Origin: Acidobacteriota bacterium
GTDB taxonomy: Bacteria > Acidobacteriota > Vicinamibacteria > Vicinamibacterales > UBA2999
NCBI GenBank assembly: GCA_013140775.1
Contig: JABFSA010000037.1
Coordinates: forward strand, 1 to 57,014
Direction: 5' to 3'
DNA length: 57,014 nt
Shown here: positions 26,464 through 35,695 of the stretch, piece after piece
How positions within the stretch are numbered: position 1 is the first letter of the stretch
Layout: each line of letters opens with the position of its first letter
The notes under the pieces: generated by a model
Databases searched by the model: none
What the model saw: the letters and a program-made list of their open reading frames with translations, nothing else
What the model was told of the DNA's origin: nothing
Made by a program: the position numbers and the translations under genes

Positions 26464-27396
26464 CTACTCGAGCCTCACGCGGGGATCGATGAGGCCGTAC
26501 AAAAGGTCTACAACGATCACCATGAACACGAGGAAGGCGCCGTAGAAGACTGTGGTGCCCATGATCACCGTGTAATCCAGTTGCTGGACTGACTGAACGA
26601 AGCTCCGGCCCAATCCTGGAATCGCAAACACCAGCTCGACGACGAAGCCACCGGTTGTGATGGCGGCGATCGATGGCCCCAGCACGGTGATGACCGGGAG
26701 GATGGCGTTGCGCAGCTGATGTTTCAGGAAGATGCGGGTTGGAGGAAGACCTTTTGCGCGTGCCGTCCGGATGAAGTCGGAGTTCGTGATCTCCAGCATC
26801 GATGACCGCATGAGGCGCGTCAGATAGGCCATTGTTCCCAGGCCAAGGACCATCGAAGGGACGATCATGTGGCGGATCGATCCCCAGCCCGCGATGGGCA
26901 GCAGCGAAAAGCCGAGCCACGCGTTGATGTCCACAAGTGCCAGCTGGCCGAGCGCCGCGACGACGAAGCCCGGAACGGAGATCCCGAGGATGACGAGAAA
27001 GGTGATGACGAGGTCGGGGAGGCGGTTGCGGTAGATGGCGGTCAGCGCTCCCCAGACCACTCCACCGAATGCCGCAAAGGCGACGGCGAGAATGCCCAGT
27101 GTGGCGGAAACTGGAAAGCTCTCGCGGATGATGTCGTTGACGCGGCGATTTTCTTGTGTGAACGAGATGCCGAAGTCGCCACGCATCATGTTGCCGAGGA
27201 AGAGCACGTACTGCTCTGTGACCGGTCGATCGAGACCGTAACGCGCTTCGAGGTTCTTTCGAATCGCCTCTGTGGTGGCACGCTCGTTGGCCAACGGGTC
27301 GCCAGGCACCGCGTGCATGGCAAAGAACGTCGCGGTGGCGATGAACCAGACAGTGATGACGCCCTGGATCAGCCGTTTGAAGGTGTAGGCGAGCAC
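26464..27396 (-). CDS. oppB: Peptide ABC transporter permease OppB
   Basis: A 310-residue inner-membrane protein with six TM segments and the EAA-type loop (DFIRTARAKGLPPTRIFLKHQLRNA) that contacts the ATPases. The N-terminus (MLAYTFKRLIQGVITVWFI) and VPGDPLA are typical of OppB/DppB. The GTG start at 27396 lies 8 bp after the oppA stop, and the oppC start follows by 9 bp. Confidence 0.93.
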   Translation of the reverse strand: MLAYTFKRLIQGVITVWFIATATFFAMHAVPGDPLANERATTEAIRKNLEARYGLDRPVTEQYVLFLGNMMRGDFGISFTQENRRVNDIIRESFPVSATLGILAVAFAAFGGVVWGALTAIYRNRLPDLVITFLVILGISVPGFVVAALGQLALVDINAWLGFSLLPIAGWGSIRHMIVPSMVLGLGTMAYLTRLMRSSMLEITNSDFIRTARAKGLPPTRIFLKHQLRNAILPVITVLGPSIAAITTGGFVVELVFAIPGLGRSFVQSVQQLDYTVIMGTTVFYGAFLVFMVIVVDLLYGLIDPRVRLE

Positions 27397-27404
27397 GGCG
27401 TTGG

Positions 27405-29102
27405 CTATGGGGCTTCGACGAGGTAGGCGTCCGTGAAGTCAGGCTCTGTGCCGATCGCCCGATGCACCACGCCCTTGAGCTGCGGAGCCTGCACGAACAC
27501 CCGTCCACGTTCGTGCGTAGGGAGGTGCACGGCGTCCTCAATCATGATTCGCTGCATTTCGGCGAAGGCGTCCATGCGTGCGCTCTGATCCGTGGAGTTC
27601 TGCGCGATTCTCACCTGCGCATCGTACGCAGGATTGTTGTAGAGGCTTCGGTTGTTGCCGTTGAACGACGCATACAAGTCACCGAAGGTCAGGGGATCGG
27701 CGTAGTCCGGTCCCCATCCAGCCAGGACCATGTCGAAGTCGCCTGCGTTATGTTTGGCGATTCGCTGCTTGAAGATCTGTTTGTCGATCCGGATATCAAG
27801 GTTCAGCGTGCGTTTGTAGAGACTCTGGAAGTACTCGGCCTCCTTGTTCGCAAGGATGGTGTCGTCCGACAAGAGGACCAGCGGCGGAATTTGATCCACG
27901 CCGAGCTCCTTCTTCGCCATCTCGAGGTGCTTGCGGGCCTCATCAATACTCAGGGTGATCGCAGGAGGCGGGTATTCCTGGCGAAAGAGACCGTTGAGGC
28001 CCGGAAGCCAGGCCGGGAATAAAGAGTTCAAGGGTTTATAGCCCGGTATCGCGATCACCCGATTGACGATCTCGTTCGGGTCGGTGACCAGCTGGAGCGC
28101 TCTGCGGAGATTCAAATTGCGCGTCGGACGTTCCGGGCGGAAGTTGAAGTCCACGTACCAGATCGAACCGTCGCCGTAGCGGGCCACATTCCAACGAAGC
28201 TTCATGGCTTCTTCGAACTGTTCGGGCCCAAGCCTTGCCCAGACGAGAGAGCCGTCCTTGAACAGGTTCACGAGCGTTGGTGTATCCGAGGTGATGTACG
28301 GAATATCGATCGCGTTGAGACGAATCGCGTCGCGATTCCAATATTCCTGATTCTTCTCGAGACGGATGTTGGCGCCATGTGCCCAGCGCGTCATCACAAA
28401 GGGGCCATTGAACAGAAGGTCCTGTGCGTCGGCTGCGTAGCGTACGCCGCGGCTCGCCTGGAAGTCCTGTCGTATCGGGAAGTAGGTGGGAAATGTGACG
28501 AGCTTGTCGAAGAAGGCGGCCGGCCGTTCGAAGTCCACCTCCAGCACGCTGTCGCTGATGGCTCTCACGCCGAGCTGATCCGGCGGCATCTTGCTGGAAT
28601 TGATCGCCTCCCCGTTCTTGACGTAGTAAAGGATGAACGCGTAGTCCGAAGCCGTGGCGGGATCGACGACCGTGCGCCACGCGAAGACGAAGTCGTGTGC
28701 GGTAACCGGCTTCCCGTCGCTCCAGCGGGCCGTGTTCCTCAGCCAGAATGTTGCACCGGTTGGTCTGATCTCCCAGCGCTCTGCCACACCAGGAACAACC
28801 TGGTTCCTGGCGTCGTAGCGCAGGAGGCCCTCCATGATGTGGCCGAGGACCATGCCACTGATCGTGTCGCTCGTCCGGCGCGAATCGAGCTGCGGCGGCT
28901 CGTCGTCCAGAAAGATCGTGATCGACTTCGTGTCGAGATCGAACGCCCGGCCGGCCGTCGTTCCGCCGCCGGTGATAGTGGCTGCCCAGGAAAGCGCGAC
29001 CATGAGGGCAATGAAGATGCCCGTGCCGGCAAGGCCGAGCCAGACGAGTTGCCGCACTGCTGCGCGGCTCATCGGGTCGCGATGCGTGGGTGGTTGGCTC
29101 AT
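27405..29102 (-). CDS. oppA: Oligopeptide-binding protein OppA-like (SBP_bac_5)
   Basis: A 565-residue extracytoplasmic solute-binding protein of family 5. It matches OppA: SITIFLDDEPPQLDSRRTSD, LLRYDARNQVVPGVAERWE, WSDGKPVTAHDFVFAWR and WGPDYADPLTF. The N-terminus has one long hydrophobic segment (about 20-42) but no lipobox cysteine, so it is probably a membrane-anchored or Sec-cleaved protein rather than a lipoprotein. It is the first gene of the operon. An alternative ATG lies ten codons downstream. Confidence 0.92.
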   Translation of the reverse strand: MSQPPTHRDPMSRAAVRQLVWLGLAGTGIFIALMVALSWAATITGGGTTAGRAFDLDTKSITIFLDDEPPQLDSRRTSDTISGMVLGHIMEGLLRYDARNQVVPGVAERWEIRPTGATFWLRNTARWSDGKPVTAHDFVFAWRTVVDPATASDYAFILYYVKNGEAINSSKMPPDQLGVRAISDSVLEVDFERPAAFFDKLVTFPTYFPIRQDFQASRGVRYAADAQDLLFNGPFVMTRWAHGANIRLEKNQEYWNRDAIRLNAIDIPYITSDTPTLVNLFKDGSLVWARLGPEQFEEAMKLRWNVARYGDGSIWYVDFNFRPERPTRNLNLRRALQLVTDPNEIVNRVIAIPGYKPLNSLFPAWLPGLNGLFRQEYPPPAITLSIDEARKHLEMAKKELGVDQIPPLVLLSDDTILANKEAEYFQSLYKRTLNLDIRIDKQIFKQRIAKHNAGDFDMVLAGWGPDYADPLTFGDLYASFNGNNRSLYNNPAYDAQVRIAQNSTDQSARMDAFAEMQRIMIEDAVHLPTHERGRVFVQAPQLKGVVHRAIGTEPDFTDAYLVEAP

Positions 29103-29206
29103 CGTTCGACAGCGCGGCGACTGCGGCTCATCTTATCAGCGGTCCTTGCCAACCGTCTCGGGACCGGCGAACATCTGGGCTCCACCTTTCAGGCAGGAAC
29201 GTCACC

Positions 29207-30616
29207 ATGATCATCAAGCAGTACTACCTGGGCTGTCTCGCGCACGCGTCCTACCTTGTTGCAGACGACAAAAGCCGCACGGCGGCCGTCGTCGATCCGC
29301 AGCGCGACGTCGCCCAGTACCTGCGCGATGCGAACGAGGGCGGCTACACGATTACGCATGTGTTCCTGACGCATTTCCACGCCGACTTTCTGGCCGGACA
29401 CATCGAGCTGCGGGACGAGGTGGGTGCGACGATCTGCCTGGGGAGCCGCGCCGAGCCGGAGTTTCGGGCGACCGCGGTCAAGGACGGCGACCGCATCGAG
29501 TTTGGGGACGTCAGGCTCGAGATCCTGGAGACGCCGGGCCACACACCAGAAGGCATCTCGATCGTGGTGTATGACCTTGCAAAGAGCACCGACACCCCAT
29601 ATGCGGTGCTCACTGGCGACACCCTCTTCATAGGTGACGTGGGACGGCCAGACCTGCTGGCATCAGTGGGGGTCACGGCCGATCAGTTGGCCGACATGCT
29701 GTACGACTCGCTCACGCAGAAGCTGATGAAGCTGCCTGACGCCACGCTGGTGTATCCAGCCCACGGCGCGGGCTCGATGTGCGGCAAGAACCTCAGCAAG
29801 GACACCGTGTCCACGATCGGCGAGCAGAAGAAGTTCAACTATGCGCTGCAGCCGATGAGCCGCGAAGAGTTCAAGCGGATCGTGACGTCCGAACAGCCCG
29901 AGGTGCCCAGCTACTTCCTGCACGACGCGGTGTTGAATCGCCAGGAACATCCGACGCTCGCCGCGTCCCTGGCGCACGCGCTCAACGCACTCTCGGTGGA
30001 CGACGTGCTGCGGCTCAAATCCGAGGGCTCACAACTTCTCGACGTCCGTGATGCGGTTGATTTTGAGGGAGCGCACCTCGTGGGCTCCGTCAATGTCGGT
30101 ATCCAGGGCAAGTACGCGACGTGGTGCGGGACGGTCCTCGATCAGGCTCATTCGATCGTCGTCATTGCCGAAAGCGGAGGCGAGGAAGAGGCCGTCACCC
30201 GGCTTGGCCGTATCGGCTTCGACAATGTCGCCGGCTATCTCAAAGGCGGGATGGACGCGCTCAACGATCGGCCCGAGCTCGTGGCAAAGATCGAACGCAT
30301 CACTGCCGTCGCGCTGTCAGAGCGCATGACGACCGCCGAGGCGCCGACCGTCGTCGATGTGCGAAGCGAGAAGGAGTGGAATACGAAGCGCATCGCCGGG
30401 AGCGTCAATATTCCGCTGAACCACCTGCGCGAGCGCGTGAACGAAATACCAGACGGCCACCCGGTCGTTGTGCACTGCGAAGGCGGGTATCGATCCGCGA
30501 TTGCGGCAAGCATTCTGGCGCAGGCCGGGCGGCCGGACGTCTTCGATATGGTAGGTGGCTACAACGCGTGGGCCGCGTCGAAGCTACCGGTGGAGACATC
30601 GCCGGCGCTCGGCTGA
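29207..30616 (+). CDS. CstB-like persulfide dioxygenase-rhodanese fusion
   Basis: A 469-residue protein with three domains: an ETHE1/persulfide-dioxygenase MBL domain (about 1-245; H56, H58, D60 in THFHADF, then LETPGHTPEG and VYPAHGAG), a rhodanese-like domain without an active-site Cys (about 265-355; the loop reads VVIAESGGEEEAV), and a C-terminal rhodanese with Cys424 in VVHCEGGYRSA. This is the layout of staphylococcal CstB, which oxidises persulfides to thiosulfate. A role in sulfane-sulfur detoxification follows from the family. The ATG follows an AGGCAGGA Shine-Dalgarno. It converges with the DUF1059/YeeE genes. Confidence 0.9.
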   Translation: MIIKQYYLGCLAHASYLVADDKSRTAAVVDPQRDVAQYLRDANEGGYTITHVFLTHFHADFLAGHIELRDEVGATICLGSRAEPEFRATAVKDGDRIEFGDVRLEILETPGHTPEGISIVVYDLAKSTDTPYAVLTGDTLFIGDVGRPDLLASVGVTADQLADMLYDSLTQKLMKLPDATLVYPAHGAGSMCGKNLSKDTVSTIGEQKKFNYALQPMSREEFKRIVTSEQPEVPSYFLHDAVLNRQEHPTLAASLAHALNALSVDDVLRLKSEGSQLLDVRDAVDFEGAHLVGSVNVGIQGKYATWCGTVLDQAHSIVVIAESGGEEEAVTRLGRIGFDNVAGYLKGGMDALNDRPELVAKIERITAVALSERMTTAEAPTVVDVRSEKEWNTKRIAGSVNIPLNHLRERVNEIPDGHPVVVHCEGGYRSAIAASILAQAGRPDVFDMVGGYNAWAASKLPVETSPALG

Positions 30617-30658
30617 AGCCGAGCACTACAGAAAGGTACGGCTAAAGCCGGACCCCAC
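30607..30658. repeat. GGCTGAAGCC palindromic repeat, copy 1
   Basis: Two small palindromes, GCTCGGCTGAAGCCGAGCACTAC and CGGCTAAAGCCG, side by side. The repeat overlaps the last codons of the CstB-like gene and ends just before the DUF1059 stop. A related element is at 36677-36742. Confidence 0.8.
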
Positions 30659-30663
30659 GTGAT

Positions 30664-30852
30664 CTACTCATCAAGGATTTTGATGCAGCGCTGCATCTTG
30701 GTGTAAAGCTCGGGTCCAAACCCCTTCATGCCGTGGTTCTGGATCCCGTGCTCGGCACATTTCTCCATGACTTCTTCCATGGTCGCCCCGCGAGCCTCGA
30801 AGTCGCAATCGACACCAGCATCCCGACAGTTGATCACGTAGGTCTTTGCCAT
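30664..30852 (-). CDS. DUF1059 small protein
   Basis: A 62-residue cytoplasmic protein matching DUF1059: it starts MAKTYVINCRDAGVDCDFEA and continues with EEVMEKCAEHGIQNHG. Three cysteines (residues 9, 16, 31 and a later one near the C-terminus) are visible. Function unknown. The ATG at 30852 has a GGGAGAGAG Shine-Dalgarno. It lies 33 bp downstream of the YeeE/YedE pair on the same strand, so a sulfur- or stress-related role is possible, but that is only context. Confidence 0.85.
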   Translation of the reverse strand: MAKTYVINCRDAGVDCDFEARGATMEEVMEKCAEHGIQNHGMKGFGPELYTKMQRCIKILDE

Positions 30853-30885
30853 TGATCTCTCTCCCAACGACTGCGGCGTCCGCGC

Positions 30886-31332
30886 TCAGCCTTCGCCCGT
30901 CCCCACTTTGAGTGGTGGCAGCCCAAACGGCCGCTGCACGACGGAATAGAACGACCCGAGCAGTCCCGCTCCTGTCAGCGCACCGGCGAACGCCGCGATG
31001 GCGTACAACTTTCCCTCGCCGATGTTCACGAGGATCGGGCCGGGGCACATGCCCGTGAGCGACCAGCCCACACCGAAGAGTACTCCACCGACAATATTCC
31101 CGCGGTGTAGCGCTTTCAACTCGATGGTCACCGGGCGTCCCAGAAGCGTGCGTCCGCGGCGCTTGATCAGCCAGATCCCTGGGGCTGTCACCGCCACCGC
31201 GACCGCCAGGATTCCATAGAGCTGGAATTCCGTGAAGAGAAACATCCCCTGGATGAAGTCGTAGTCGGCCGCGCCGGATCGGCTCAGGATGAAACCAAAG
31301 ACTGTCCCGAGGAGCAGATAGAGAAGCGTCAC
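30886..31332 (-). CDS. YeeE/YedE family sulfur-compound transporter, second half-protein
   Basis: A 148-residue membrane protein with about four hydrophobic segments and the motif GWSLTGMCPGPILVN, typical of the PmpB-like half of split YeeE/YedE (DUF395) proteins. These carry thiosulfate or sulfane sulfur. The GTG start overlaps the stop of the upstream half (GTGA), so the two are made together. Confidence 0.88.
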   Translation of the reverse strand: MTLLYLLLGTVFGFILSRSGAADYDFIQGMFLFTEFQLYGILAVAVAVTAPGIWLIKRRGRTLLGRPVTIELKALHRGNIVGGVLFGVGWSLTGMCPGPILVNIGEGKLYAIAAFAGALTGAGLLGSFYSVVQRPFGLPPLKVGTGEG

Positions 31333-31847
31333 GGAGCACCAACGATGGGAAACACCACCCGGTAGATGATCTGGGTGGTCGCGATGCCCGCAGCCATGAA
31401 GCTCAGTGTCGAGAGCAGGCTTGGAAGCTCGAAATTCGCGAGGCCGAAGATGCCATGTCCGCTCGTGCAGCCACCGGCCAGCCTCGTGCCGAACCCGATG
31501 AACAGGCCGCCTACGAACATCCAGGCCATCTTGCCGGCAGGACCGAGTCCGATCGCCCGGTCAAAAAGCCCCAGCGCCCAGATGGGCTCCCACCCCCCGG
31601 CCAGCACGGCTGAGAGAGCGCCCCCCAGCACGAGTCCGGCGAGGAGGGGCAGCCGCCACGGCCGTCCAGACGTCACTGCGCTGCGTCGAAAGTATGGCGC
31701 GGGCAGGACGAGGCTGCAGATGTCCTCGAGACCGGTTGAGATCCCAAGCCGGCGGTTGCCAATAAAGAGAAGGGTCAGCGTGACGCCTGCGATGCCCAGC
31801 CCGGCAAGCGCCCAGTGAAGAGGGGTCAGATCATGAAGAATCAGCAT
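31329..31847 (-). CDS. YeeE/YedE family sulfur-compound transporter, first half-protein
   Basis: A 172-residue membrane protein (four to five hydrophobic segments) with the cysteine motif AGGCTSGHGIFG, the PmpA-like signature of the DUF395 family. It is translationally coupled to the second half. Together with the CstB-like gene opposite, it suggests import or export of thiosulfate/sulfane sulfur. Confidence 0.88.
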   Translation of the reverse strand: MLILHDLTPLHWALAGLGIAGVTLTLLFIGNRRLGISTGLEDICSLVLPAPYFRRSAVTSGRPWRLPLLAGLVLGGALSAVLAGGWEPIWALGLFDRAIGLGPAGKMAWMFVGGLFIGFGTRLAGGCTSGHGIFGLANFELPSLLSTLSFMAAGIATTQIIYRVVFPIVGAP

Positions 31848-31935
31848 CCCGGATCAGCCTACCTCTCTCTGCTCGCCGCACGCCTCGTTTTCTGGCACTA
31901 TTGCGCACGCACCAGACAGGGGGGAGGGTCAGCTC

Positions 31936-32613
31936 ATGCGGACTGCGGCCGTTCTTGTGGCGCTCACGTTAGTTATACCGGGAACTGCCACCGCGCAGGA
32001 GTGGCAGGAATTCGTCTTCCAGCAGGATGGGTTCACCGTGAACTTTCCTGGCAAGCCAAAGGTCGAAGAGATCTCGTGGCGGTCGCAGCTGGGCTATACG
32101 CTGCCCGGCCGCGTCTATAGCGCCGAGCGCAACAACGAGCGTTTCTCGGCGACGGTCGTTGACTACAGCTCACTCGAACAGCAGGGGATCGCTCGTTGGA
32201 AGCAGTGCCCATCGGGCAACTCCCAGTGTCGTGACGGCGGCCCCACGATCGGTCCCGGCTACTGGAAACAGGACGAGCGGGGAGCGATCGTGTTTGCCGT
32301 GGCGAAGTATCTGAAGAATCCACGATACGAGGTCAGCGACTACGCGTGGGACTGGCAGGACATGGTGGAAGGCCAGGTGCTGCAGCTCAAGGGTGAAGGC
32401 AGGAGAACGCTCGTCTACATCTCGATGCACGCTCGCAAGCTGTACATTCTCGAGGCGTCGGCGCCCGAGGAGCATCCCGAGCCAGGGCTGTTCACGCAGT
32501 CGCTCGGCTATCTCGACAAAGACGGCAAGCGCATTCGATATACCGAAACCGTGTATTCGAACTCGTACCACGGACTTGGTGTGTACCCGGCGCCGGCATA
32601 TCGGGGCCAGTAA
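31936..32613 (+). CDS. Exported protein of unknown function
   Basis: A 225-residue protein with a clear signal peptide (about 1-20, ends TATAQ). The mature part begins with FQQDGFTVNFPGKPKVEE, a pattern found at the start of several exported 'domain of unknown function' proteins, and is otherwise unrecognised. Two cysteines (CPSGNSQC) lie close together. A GGGGGAGGG purine run precedes the ATG. It diverges from the YeeE gene. Confidence 0.72.
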   Translation: MRTAAVLVALTLVIPGTATAQEWQEFVFQQDGFTVNFPGKPKVEEISWRSQLGYTLPGRVYSAERNNERFSATVVDYSSLEQQGIARWKQCPSGNSQCRDGGPTIGPGYWKQDERGAIVFAVAKYLKNPRYEVSDYAWDWQDMVEGQVLQLKGEGRRTLVYISMHARKLYILEASAPEEHPEPGLFTQSLGYLDKDGKRIRYTETVYSNSYHGLGVYPAPAYRGQ

Positions 32614-32757
32614 TCAGTGAGGCGGCCGTTCGATCAACACCGGATGGCCGTTGTGACGTTTGTTTTCCAAGTGTGTTTCGTGAGAACGGCCAACCCATAA
32701 CGGGTACATAGACACGTCGGCTGGTGCATCACGCACGAGCTGGCGCGGAGGAATGAC

Positions 32758-34068
32758 ATGAACAAAGGCGTAGTCGCGGTGCTGGCGCTGGTGGTGGGCC
32801 TGCTCGGCGGCAGAATATTGTTTGGAAGCGCTCCGGCGGCGGAACCCGCTCCGGCGGCGCCGGCCGCAGGCTTCCAGGCGGTGACGGGCGAGGTTGGCGG
32901 TCAGGATCTGTTCGGACCGTACGACGTGGTCCAGAACTGGCCGAAGGGTGTCGAGACACTGCCCGGACACGAGAAGTGGACGTCGGGCGCGGCCCAGGGC
33001 ATTTTCGCGGAGAACCCGAACCGGGTGTATCTGCTCGCGCGCGGTGAGCTTCCGCACTTCGAGGACATTCCAAACACCAAGCTGAGCAACATTGGTCCCA
33101 GCCTGCAGTTCCCGGTTGGGGGCATTCCGTGGCGCAGCGCTACCCAGACCGCGCTCCCGGGTAACGGCGGATCGGGCGGCGACCCGGCAACGGGCTTCGA
33201 AGCGTGGCAGGGCAAGGGGCCGAATCGACGCGAGCTCGGCGTGGATGCCCGCTGGGAGCACTGCCTGGTGGTCGTTGACGCGCAGGGCAACATCACCGAG
33301 GAGTGGACGCAGTGGGACAAGATCTTCAAGCGTCCGCACTCGGTCTACATCAGCCCGTACGACGCTGAAAAGCACGTCTGGGTCGTGGACGATCACATGC
33401 ACGCGATCTACAAGTTCACGAACGACGGCAAGACGCTCGTGCAGACCGTCGGCACGCCTGAGATGCCCGGTGCGGACGCGACCCACTTCAACCGTCCGAC
33501 GTTCATGGCGTGGGCGGGTGACGGCAGCTTCTACGTGGCCGACGGCTACAACGGCAACCGCGTCGCCAAGTTCGACAAGGACGGCAAGTTCCTGCTCGAC
33601 TGGGGCATGGCGGGCGAGCGCGGCAAGGAGACTCGCCCGAACTACATGAACAACGTGCACGGCGTCGCCGTTGACGTCCAGACCGGACGCGTGTTCGTGA
33701 ACGATCGCGACAACCATCGCGTGCAGATCTTCGATGCGGAGGGCAAGTACCTCTCCGAGTGGTCGATCGCGCAGCGTCCGTCGAGCATCCACCTGATCCA
33801 GATTGGCGACGACCGCAACATCGTGGCCTACGATCAGGGCACACAGAAGATGCTGAAGTACGACCTCGAAGGTCACCTGCTCTATTCGTGGGGCACGGTC
33901 GCCGACCTGCCGGGATCGCTCTGGGGCATTCACGGGATCAGCACGGACCAGGAAGGCAACCTCTACACGGCTGGTGTGAATTCGGGACGCTTCAACAAGT
34001 TCACCCCGCGCGCCAACGCGAACCCGGCGTACATGATCGGCAAGCCGGTCTATTCCGCCTGGAAGTAG
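32758..34068 (+). CDS. Exported NHL-repeat beta-propeller protein
   Basis: A 436-residue protein with an N-terminal hydrophobic signal/anchor (about 5-24) and an Ala/Pro linker. Four to five propeller repeats follow: HVWVVDDHMHAIYKFTNDGK, FYVADGYNGNRVAKFDKDGK, RVFVNDRDNHRVQIFDAEGK and NIVAYDQGTQKMLKYDLEGH. These are NHL repeats, as in six-bladed propellers of peptidylamidoglycolate lyase type. Function unknown. A near-perfect GGAGGA Shine-Dalgarno lies 5 bases before the ATG. A hairpin follows the gene. Confidence 0.82.
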   Translation: MNKGVVAVLALVVGLLGGRILFGSAPAAEPAPAAPAAGFQAVTGEVGGQDLFGPYDVVQNWPKGVETLPGHEKWTSGAAQGIFAENPNRVYLLARGELPHFEDIPNTKLSNIGPSLQFPVGGIPWRSATQTALPGNGGSGGDPATGFEAWQGKGPNRRELGVDARWEHCLVVVDAQGNITEEWTQWDKIFKRPHSVYISPYDAEKHVWVVDDHMHAIYKFTNDGKTLVQTVGTPEMPGADATHFNRPTFMAWAGDGSFYVADGYNGNRVAKFDKDGKFLLDWGMAGERGKETRPNYMNNVHGVAVDVQTGRVFVNDRDNHRVQIFDAEGKYLSEWSIAQRPSSIHLIQIGDDRNIVAYDQGTQKMLKYDLEGHLLYSWGTVADLPGSLWGIHGISTDQEGNLYTAGVNSGRFNKFTPRANANPAYMIGKPVYSAWK

Positions 34069-34092
34069 AACCACCTACCTTTGTTTCACATC

Positions 34093-34117
34093 GCCGGGCA
34101 GGCTCGTCCTGCCCGGC
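34093..34117 (+). terminator. Hairpin after the NHL propeller gene
   Basis: Perfect 10-bp stem GCCGGGCAGG / CCTGCCCGGC with a 5-base loop, 24 bp after the stop codon. There is no T-run, so it could be a weak terminator or a repeat. Confidence 0.5.
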
Positions 34118-34192
34118 GGCAACGACCCCTCTGCCTTCGTGGTGTTCTTGGGCTCCGCGAGGTGTGTTGAGACAGGCCGGCTGAGCCGATAT

Positions 34193-35650
34193 ATGAGGCG
34201 GAAGATCCTCGTGAAAAGACGCAACACCTGCAGACGGCTGGCCCTGGCTCTCGTGCTGGGTGTGCTCCTTGGGCAGGGCGTGTCCGCCGAACCCAAAGCT
34301 CAGGTCGATGCCCGGCTGCAGGCCGACCTCGAAGTCGTCAAGATCTTCCGGCCCGCGTACCCCTTCTGGCAGTACATCTTCACCATTCCAGACGGTCGCA
34401 TCGCGTTTGGAAGTGAGCACGACGGTCGCCTGATTGCCACGTTCCCCTCAAAAGGCAACTGGGCGAGTGACGCAGTGTGGGAAGACGCCGCGCTGGCCGC
34501 ATCCCTGAAGGACGTGGCCTGGCCGCTTCGGCTCGACGACAGGCGAGCCCTGGTGGCGCGCCGCCTGGAGCCCACGCTCGGCGCGGTGCTGAGCAATCCC
34601 ACCCGCGGCCTCTTCCTGACGCGCAACGTGCCGCGCTATGGGTCGTTCCTGAACGAGTGGAGCCTCATCTACGAGCGCTTCGGCGTGCCCGGCGAGATCG
34701 GTCTCGCGCAGGCCATTCTCGAATCCGGGTTGAACGGTACCGCCAGGTCTCGCGCGAATGCGCAAGGCCTGTGTCAGTGGCTGCGTCGCAACTGGCAGTA
34801 TCTGGACAAGCTGTCGCCCGCGGTCATCGAGGCTTACAACCAGACGACGCAGGCGCCCTACTGCGCGGCGTATCTGTCCATTCTCGCAACCATGTACGGC
34901 AGCTTCATCCCCGCCCTGTCGGAGCACCACTCAGGTGGAGTGAACGTCGGCCGGACCGTGATCAACGGCGAACGGCTCGGCGGCGCCACCGCGCGCGAGC
35001 AGTACTTCATCGGGTCGAAGTTTGCGAACGACCTGCGTGCGGTCGATCTGCGCGGCTATCGCGATCTCTACCGGACCTACGGACCGCGCTCGTTCCGATA
35101 CGCCGAGATGGTGTTCGGCAACACGGTGAACGTCCGGCGGATCCAGCAGGACGTACGACAGGAGCTGGTGTTTGCGATGCGCACGACACGGCCGATTCCT
35201 GTCGGAGAGATCACCAGGCGGACGAAGTTGACCGCCTCCGAGGTACAACGTTTCAATCCGGCGCTCACGCGCGCGGTACCGGCCAAGGCCACGGTGTATC
35301 TGCCGATGCCCGTTCCTGAGTTTGGCGCGGACGTCGCGTTCTGGCATCGGGCCCCGACCGCAGCGTTCACGACGGCGCTCGACGAGTTTCTCCAGCTCGA
35401 GGGTGGCGTACAGCTCTGGCACGAGGCCTCGTTCGAGACCGTCCTCCAGGAGCATCGCCGCCGGTTCGAGGCCACGGGCACGGAGGAAGGCACCGTGATG
35501 GCGTCCACGCTCGCGTACGTGATCAGCGACCTTCGCACGAGCCGGCGCGCCGCCATCCTGGATGACTTCCGTTCCAACGGTCACATCCTCGAACTCTTCC
35601 AGCGCGGCGTGTCCGAACTCTCCACCACGCTGCGGGGCAGCAGCCGGTAG
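34193..35650 (+). CDS. Lytic transglycosylase-like protein with LysM-like segment
   Basis: A 485-residue exported protein with a basic N-terminus and a hydrophobic signal (about 16-30). The SLT-like core has the catalytic Glu E177 in LAQAILESGLNGTARSRANA, followed by GLCQWLRRN. A LysM-like stretch at about residues 338-375 (RTKLTASEVQRFNP) suggests peptidoglycan binding, as in MltD-type enzymes. The ATG at 34193 and the GTG at 34211 (with GGAAGA before it) are both possible starts. Confidence 0.75.
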   Translation: MRRKILVKRRNTCRRLALALVLGVLLGQGVSAEPKAQVDARLQADLEVVKIFRPAYPFWQYIFTIPDGRIAFGSEHDGRLIATFPSKGNWASDAVWEDAALAASLKDVAWPLRLDDRRALVARRLEPTLGAVLSNPTRGLFLTRNVPRYGSFLNEWSLIYERFGVPGEIGLAQAILESGLNGTARSRANAQGLCQWLRRNWQYLDKLSPAVIEAYNQTTQAPYCAAYLSILATMYGSFIPALSEHHSGGVNVGRTVINGERLGGATAREQYFIGSKFANDLRAVDLRGYRDLYRTYGPRSFRYAEMVFGNTVNVRRIQQDVRQELVFAMRTTRPIPVGEITRRTKLTASEVQRFNPALTRAVPAKATVYLPMPVPEFGADVAFWHRAPTAAFTTALDEFLQLEGGVQLWHEASFETVLQEHRRRFEATGTEEGTVMASTLAYVISDLRTSRRAAILDDFRSNGHILELFQRGVSELSTTLRGSSR

Positions 35651-35695
35651 TCCGCGTCGATTCCACCCCCGAATGACACGCGCTCGAAAGGCGTG

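Noticed and set aside
32614..34074. A 486-codon minus-strand open frame opposite the NHL propeller
   Set aside because: The plus strand has a strong Shine-Dalgarno, signal peptide and NHL repeats; the antisense product has none.
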